Assembly (NCBI GenBank): GCA_903885895.1
Contig: CAISKC010000374.1
Location: forward strand, 1 to 6,890
DNA from: an uncultured Legionella sp.
GTDB lineage: Bacteria; Pseudomonadota; Gammaproteobacteria; Legionellales; Legionellaceae
Length of the DNA: 6,890 nt
Reading direction: 5' to 3'
A program made the position numbers and the translations under genes. The notes beneath the pieces were generated by a model. The model made no database searches, was not told where the DNA came from, and was given only the letters and a program-made list of their open reading frames with translations. Shown here piece after piece: positions 4,971 to 6,890 of the stretch. Within the stretch, counting starts at the first letter, position 1. Each line of letters begins with the position of its first letter.

Positions 4971-5549
4971 ATGACCATTAAACTCATTGTTGGTTTACGT
5001 AATCCAGGCGCGGCTTATGCTGCCACACGGCACAATGCTGGGGCTTGGTTGGTAGAAGCTTTGGCGCAGGCTCAGCGTTTGCAATTTAAAGCCGATAAAA
5101 AACTGGGTGGAGAATGGGTGCGTTGTGATGATTTTCAAACGCATAGCCTGCTTTTTTTGCCTTTGTCTTTTATGAACCTCAATGGTACGTCTGTGCGTGC
5201 TATGTCCCAATTTTATGGTATTTTACCTCAAGAAATTTTGATAGTGCATGATGAATTAGATTTGTCTCCTGGCGATATACGTTTGAAGACAGGGGGTGGG
5301 CACGGTGGTCATAATGGCTTACGAGATCTGATTCAACAGCTACAAACGCCAGATTTTCATCGCTTGCGGATTGGTATTGGCCATCCTGGGCATAGAGATT
5401 TGGTGACTGATTATGTGTTGTCCAAGCCTTCTGTCGTAGACAAAGAAAAAATTGTTGAGGCAATAGAGCGTGCGTTGGCAGAAATGCCATTGATATTAGC
5501 TGGTAATTTTACGCTGGCGATGAACCATTTACACTGCGCGCGGTTATAG
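4971..5549 (+). CDS. pth: Peptidyl-tRNA hydrolase
   Basis: This 192-residue cytoplasmic enzyme cleaves the ester bond of peptidyl-tRNAs that drop off the ribosome and so recycles tRNA. The family signature is complete: GLRNPGAAYAATRHNAG has Asn11 and catalytic His21, PLSFMNLNG has Asn69, HDELDLSPG has Asp94, and GGGHGGHNGLRD has Asn115. These correspond to E. coli Asn10, His20, Asn68, Asp93 and Asn114. The length is normal. The ATG at 4971 starts the conserved MTIKLIVGLRNPG; only a poor ribosome binding site (CGAG, ten bases upstream) is visible. It is followed by ychF after 27 bp, and the two are probably co-transcribed. Confidence 0.97.
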   Translation: MTIKLIVGLRNPGAAYAATRHNAGAWLVEALAQAQRLQFKADKKLGGEWVRCDDFQTHSLLFLPLSFMNLNGTSVRAMSQFYGILPQEILIVHDELDLSPGDIRLKTGGGHGGHNGLRDLIQQLQTPDFHRLRIGIGHPGHRDLVTDYVLSKPSVVDKEKIVEAIERALAEMPLILAGNFTLAMNHLHCARL

Positions 5550-5567
5550 CGCAGTATATATATACTG
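5533..5567 (+). promoter_or_regulatory. Overlapping palindromes at the pth-ychF junction
   Basis: ACTGCGC (5533-5539) pairs with GCGCAGT (5549-5555) across a 9-nt loop containing the last pth codon. Overlapping it, CAGTATATATATACTG (5552-5567) is a perfect 16-bp palindrome ending at the first G of the ychF ribosome binding site. The two stems share CAGT and cannot form together. An effect on ychF translation is possible but unproven. Confidence 0.45.
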
Positions 5568-5576
5568 GGGGATAAG

Positions 5577-6668
5577 ATGGGATTTCAATGTGGGATTGTT
5601 GGTTTGCCTAATGTGGGAAAATCAACCCTATTTAATGCGTTAACTCAGGCTGGGATTGAAGCCGCTAATTATCCTTTTTGTACGATTGAGCCAAATGTTG
5701 GTATCGTATCAGTACCTGATCCTCGGTTGCTGGTCTTGGAAACGATTGTGCATCCGCAGCGGACCGTTCCAGCAGTGATGCAATTTGTGGATATTGCCGG
5801 CTTGGTGAAAGGGGCTGCCAGTGGGGAAGGATTGGGCAATAAATTTTTGGCGAATATTCGTGAAACGGATGCGATAGCGCATGTGGTGCGGTGTTTTGAA
5901 CATGTCGATGTGGTGCATGTTGAGGGTAAAGTTGATCCCATTCATGATATTGAGATCATCAATACCGAATTGGCTTTGGCCGATATGGACACGGTTGATA
6001 GAGCAATCCAAAAGGCTAATAAATTAGGAAAAACCGGCAATAAAGAAGCGCAGGCTGAATTGCAAGTTTTACAAAAAGTTAAACACCAATTGGACCAAGG
6101 GCTCCCTGCGCGTACGCTGGAACTGAATGTGGACGAACGCTTGATTGTAAAACGTTTATTTTTATTGACAGCAAAACCGGTGTTGTACATTGCCAATGTG
6201 GCGGATAATGGGTACACCAATAATCCTTTGTTAGACAAAGTGATCGCCTTAGCTGCACAGGAACATGCTAAAGTCGTGCCTTTATGTGCTGCAACGGAAG
6301 CAGAGTTGGTGGAGCTTGATCCAGAAGATCGTGCCGAATTTATGGCTGATTTAGGTTTGTCAGAGCCAGGTTTGCATCGTGTGATTCGTGCCGGTTATGA
6401 ATTGTTAGGCTTGCAAACGTATTTTACAGCGGGCGTCAAAGAAGTACGTGCTTGGACTATTCCAAGTGGTGCAACAGCCCCACAAGCTGCCAGTGTCATC
6501 CATACTGATTTTGAAAAAGGCTTTATTCGTGCCGAAGTCATTGCTTATGTTGATTTCGTGGCCGGTAAAGGAGAGCAGGGCGCTAAAGAAGCAGGTAAAT
6601 TGCGCGTAGAAGGCAAAGAATATGTTGTCCAAGATGGTGACGTGCTGCATTTTCGGTTCAATGTCTGA
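5577..6668 (+). CDS. ychF: Ribosome-associated ATPase YchF
   Basis: This 363-residue protein is YchF (OLA1 family), an Obg-related P-loop protein that prefers ATP, binds ribosomes and is tied to translation and oxidative-stress responses. G1 is GLPNVGKS (9-16), followed by NYPFCTIEPN (31-40) and G3 DIAG (72-75). The G4 position reads NVAD (207-210) rather than NKxD, as expected for the ATP-preferring subfamily. A helical coiled-coil insert (about 125-200) and a C-terminal TGS domain (about 278-362, with FTAGVKEVRAWTI and HTDFEKGFIRAEV) complete the fold. The length is typical. The ATG at 5577 follows GGGGGA by four bases. No convincing terminator follows; the right repeat begins 46 bp downstream. 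Confidence 0.97.
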   Translation: MGFQCGIVGLPNVGKSTLFNALTQAGIEAANYPFCTIEPNVGIVSVPDPRLLVLETIVHPQRTVPAVMQFVDIAGLVKGAASGEGLGNKFLANIRETDAIAHVVRCFEHVDVVHVEGKVDPIHDIEIINTELALADMDTVDRAIQKANKLGKTGNKEAQAELQVLQKVKHQLDQGLPARTLELNVDERLIVKRLFLLTAKPVLYIANVADNGYTNNPLLDKVIALAAQEHAKVVPLCAATEAELVELDPEDRAEFMADLGLSEPGLHRVIRAGYELLGLQTYFTAGVKEVRAWTIPSGATAPQAASVIHTDFEKGFIRAEVIAYVDFVAGKGEQGAKEAGKLRVEGKEYVVQDGDVLHFRFNV

Positions 6669-6714
6669 GGACTTGGCTTTCTTTTTCTAATGTATTTATT
6701 AAGATAAACGTAGG

Positions 6715-6890
6715 GGCGAACGGTGTTCTGAGGTATCTATCCAAATTTTAACCAAAATGTATGGTGATAAAACTCTAATGTTGGTTGACCGATTTAGAAA
6801 AAATGTTTAAATCTCCTCCGGTCCGTTCGTGCTGAGGAGGCGCGTCACGAATACTAAGGTGTGGTTGTCAGGTCAACGCGCCGTCTCGAA
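6715..6890 (-). repeat. Right copy of dispersed inverted repeat (cut by window end)
   Basis: This is the reverse-complement partner of 39-214, aligning without gaps along its full visible length and still matching at the final base, so it very likely continues beyond the window. The stem seen in the left copy is kept: AACGCGCC (6875-6882) against GGCGCGTC (6839-6846), where one substitution turns a pair into a G-U wobble if the minus strand is transcribed. CCTCC (6815-6819) and GGAGG (6836-6840) also persist. No reading frame is supported in it. Confidence 0.9.

Noticed and set aside
6669..6714. Terminator after ychF
   Set aside because: A T-rich stretch exists, but no stem precedes it.
39..6890. 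Composite transposon carrying the block between inverted ends
   Set aside because: The cargo is essential housekeeping genes in a normal gammaproteobacterial order, there is no transposase, and the ends are not visible on the right. Two independent copies of a dispersed repeat explain the arrangement better.

Overview
The window is a moderately AT-rich bacterial segment dominated by conserved translation and ribosome-assembly genes. On the minus strand runs rplU-rpmA-obg (L21, L27, Obg GTPase). On the plus strand runs rplY-pth-ychF (L25, peptidyl-tRNA hydrolase, YchF ATPase). The two sets are divergent and share a 161-bp promoter region. The gene order, the L27 N-terminus (MATKKAGGST, no leader extension) and the long Ctc-type L25 point to a gammaproteobacterium, perhaps in or near the Legionellales. 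That placement is an inference from gene content, not a database result.

Layout. Positions 39-214 are one copy of a dispersed repeat; its partner lies in opposite orientation at 6715-6890, so almost the whole window is bracketed by a 176-bp imperfect inverted repeat. Next come two small exported proteins on the plus strand: an unrecognised periplasmic or secreted protein with four mature cysteines (326-820) and a small lipoprotein with a disordered acidic Ala/Pro-rich body (916-1188). A strong hairpin at 1207-1232 separates these from a convergent minus-strand gene (1242-2186) for an exported LURP-one/tubby-like protein, whose strong promoter reaches into the 3' end of obg. The obg-rpmA-rplU operon follows, with an ATGA stop/start overlap between rpmA and obg.

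After the divergent promoter region come rplY, a 240-bp gap, then pth and ychF 27 bp apart. The gap holds a MITE-like palindromic element with TA-bounded terminal inverted repeats and a likely pth promoter. ychF ends 46 bp before the right repeat.

Functionally the core is ordinary: two 50S proteins next to a 50S-assembly GTPase, and the 5S-rRNA-binding protein L25 next to the enzyme that recycles peptidyl-tRNA and a ribosome-associated ATPase. The non-routine material is the pair of flanking inverted repeats, the MITE-like element before pth, the compact divergent promoter pair, and the three exported proteins of unknown role. I found no new defence system, CRISPR array, tRNA, rRNA or transposase gene. 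The right end stops inside a repeat and the left end lies just outside one, as expected for a contig that breaks at repeats.
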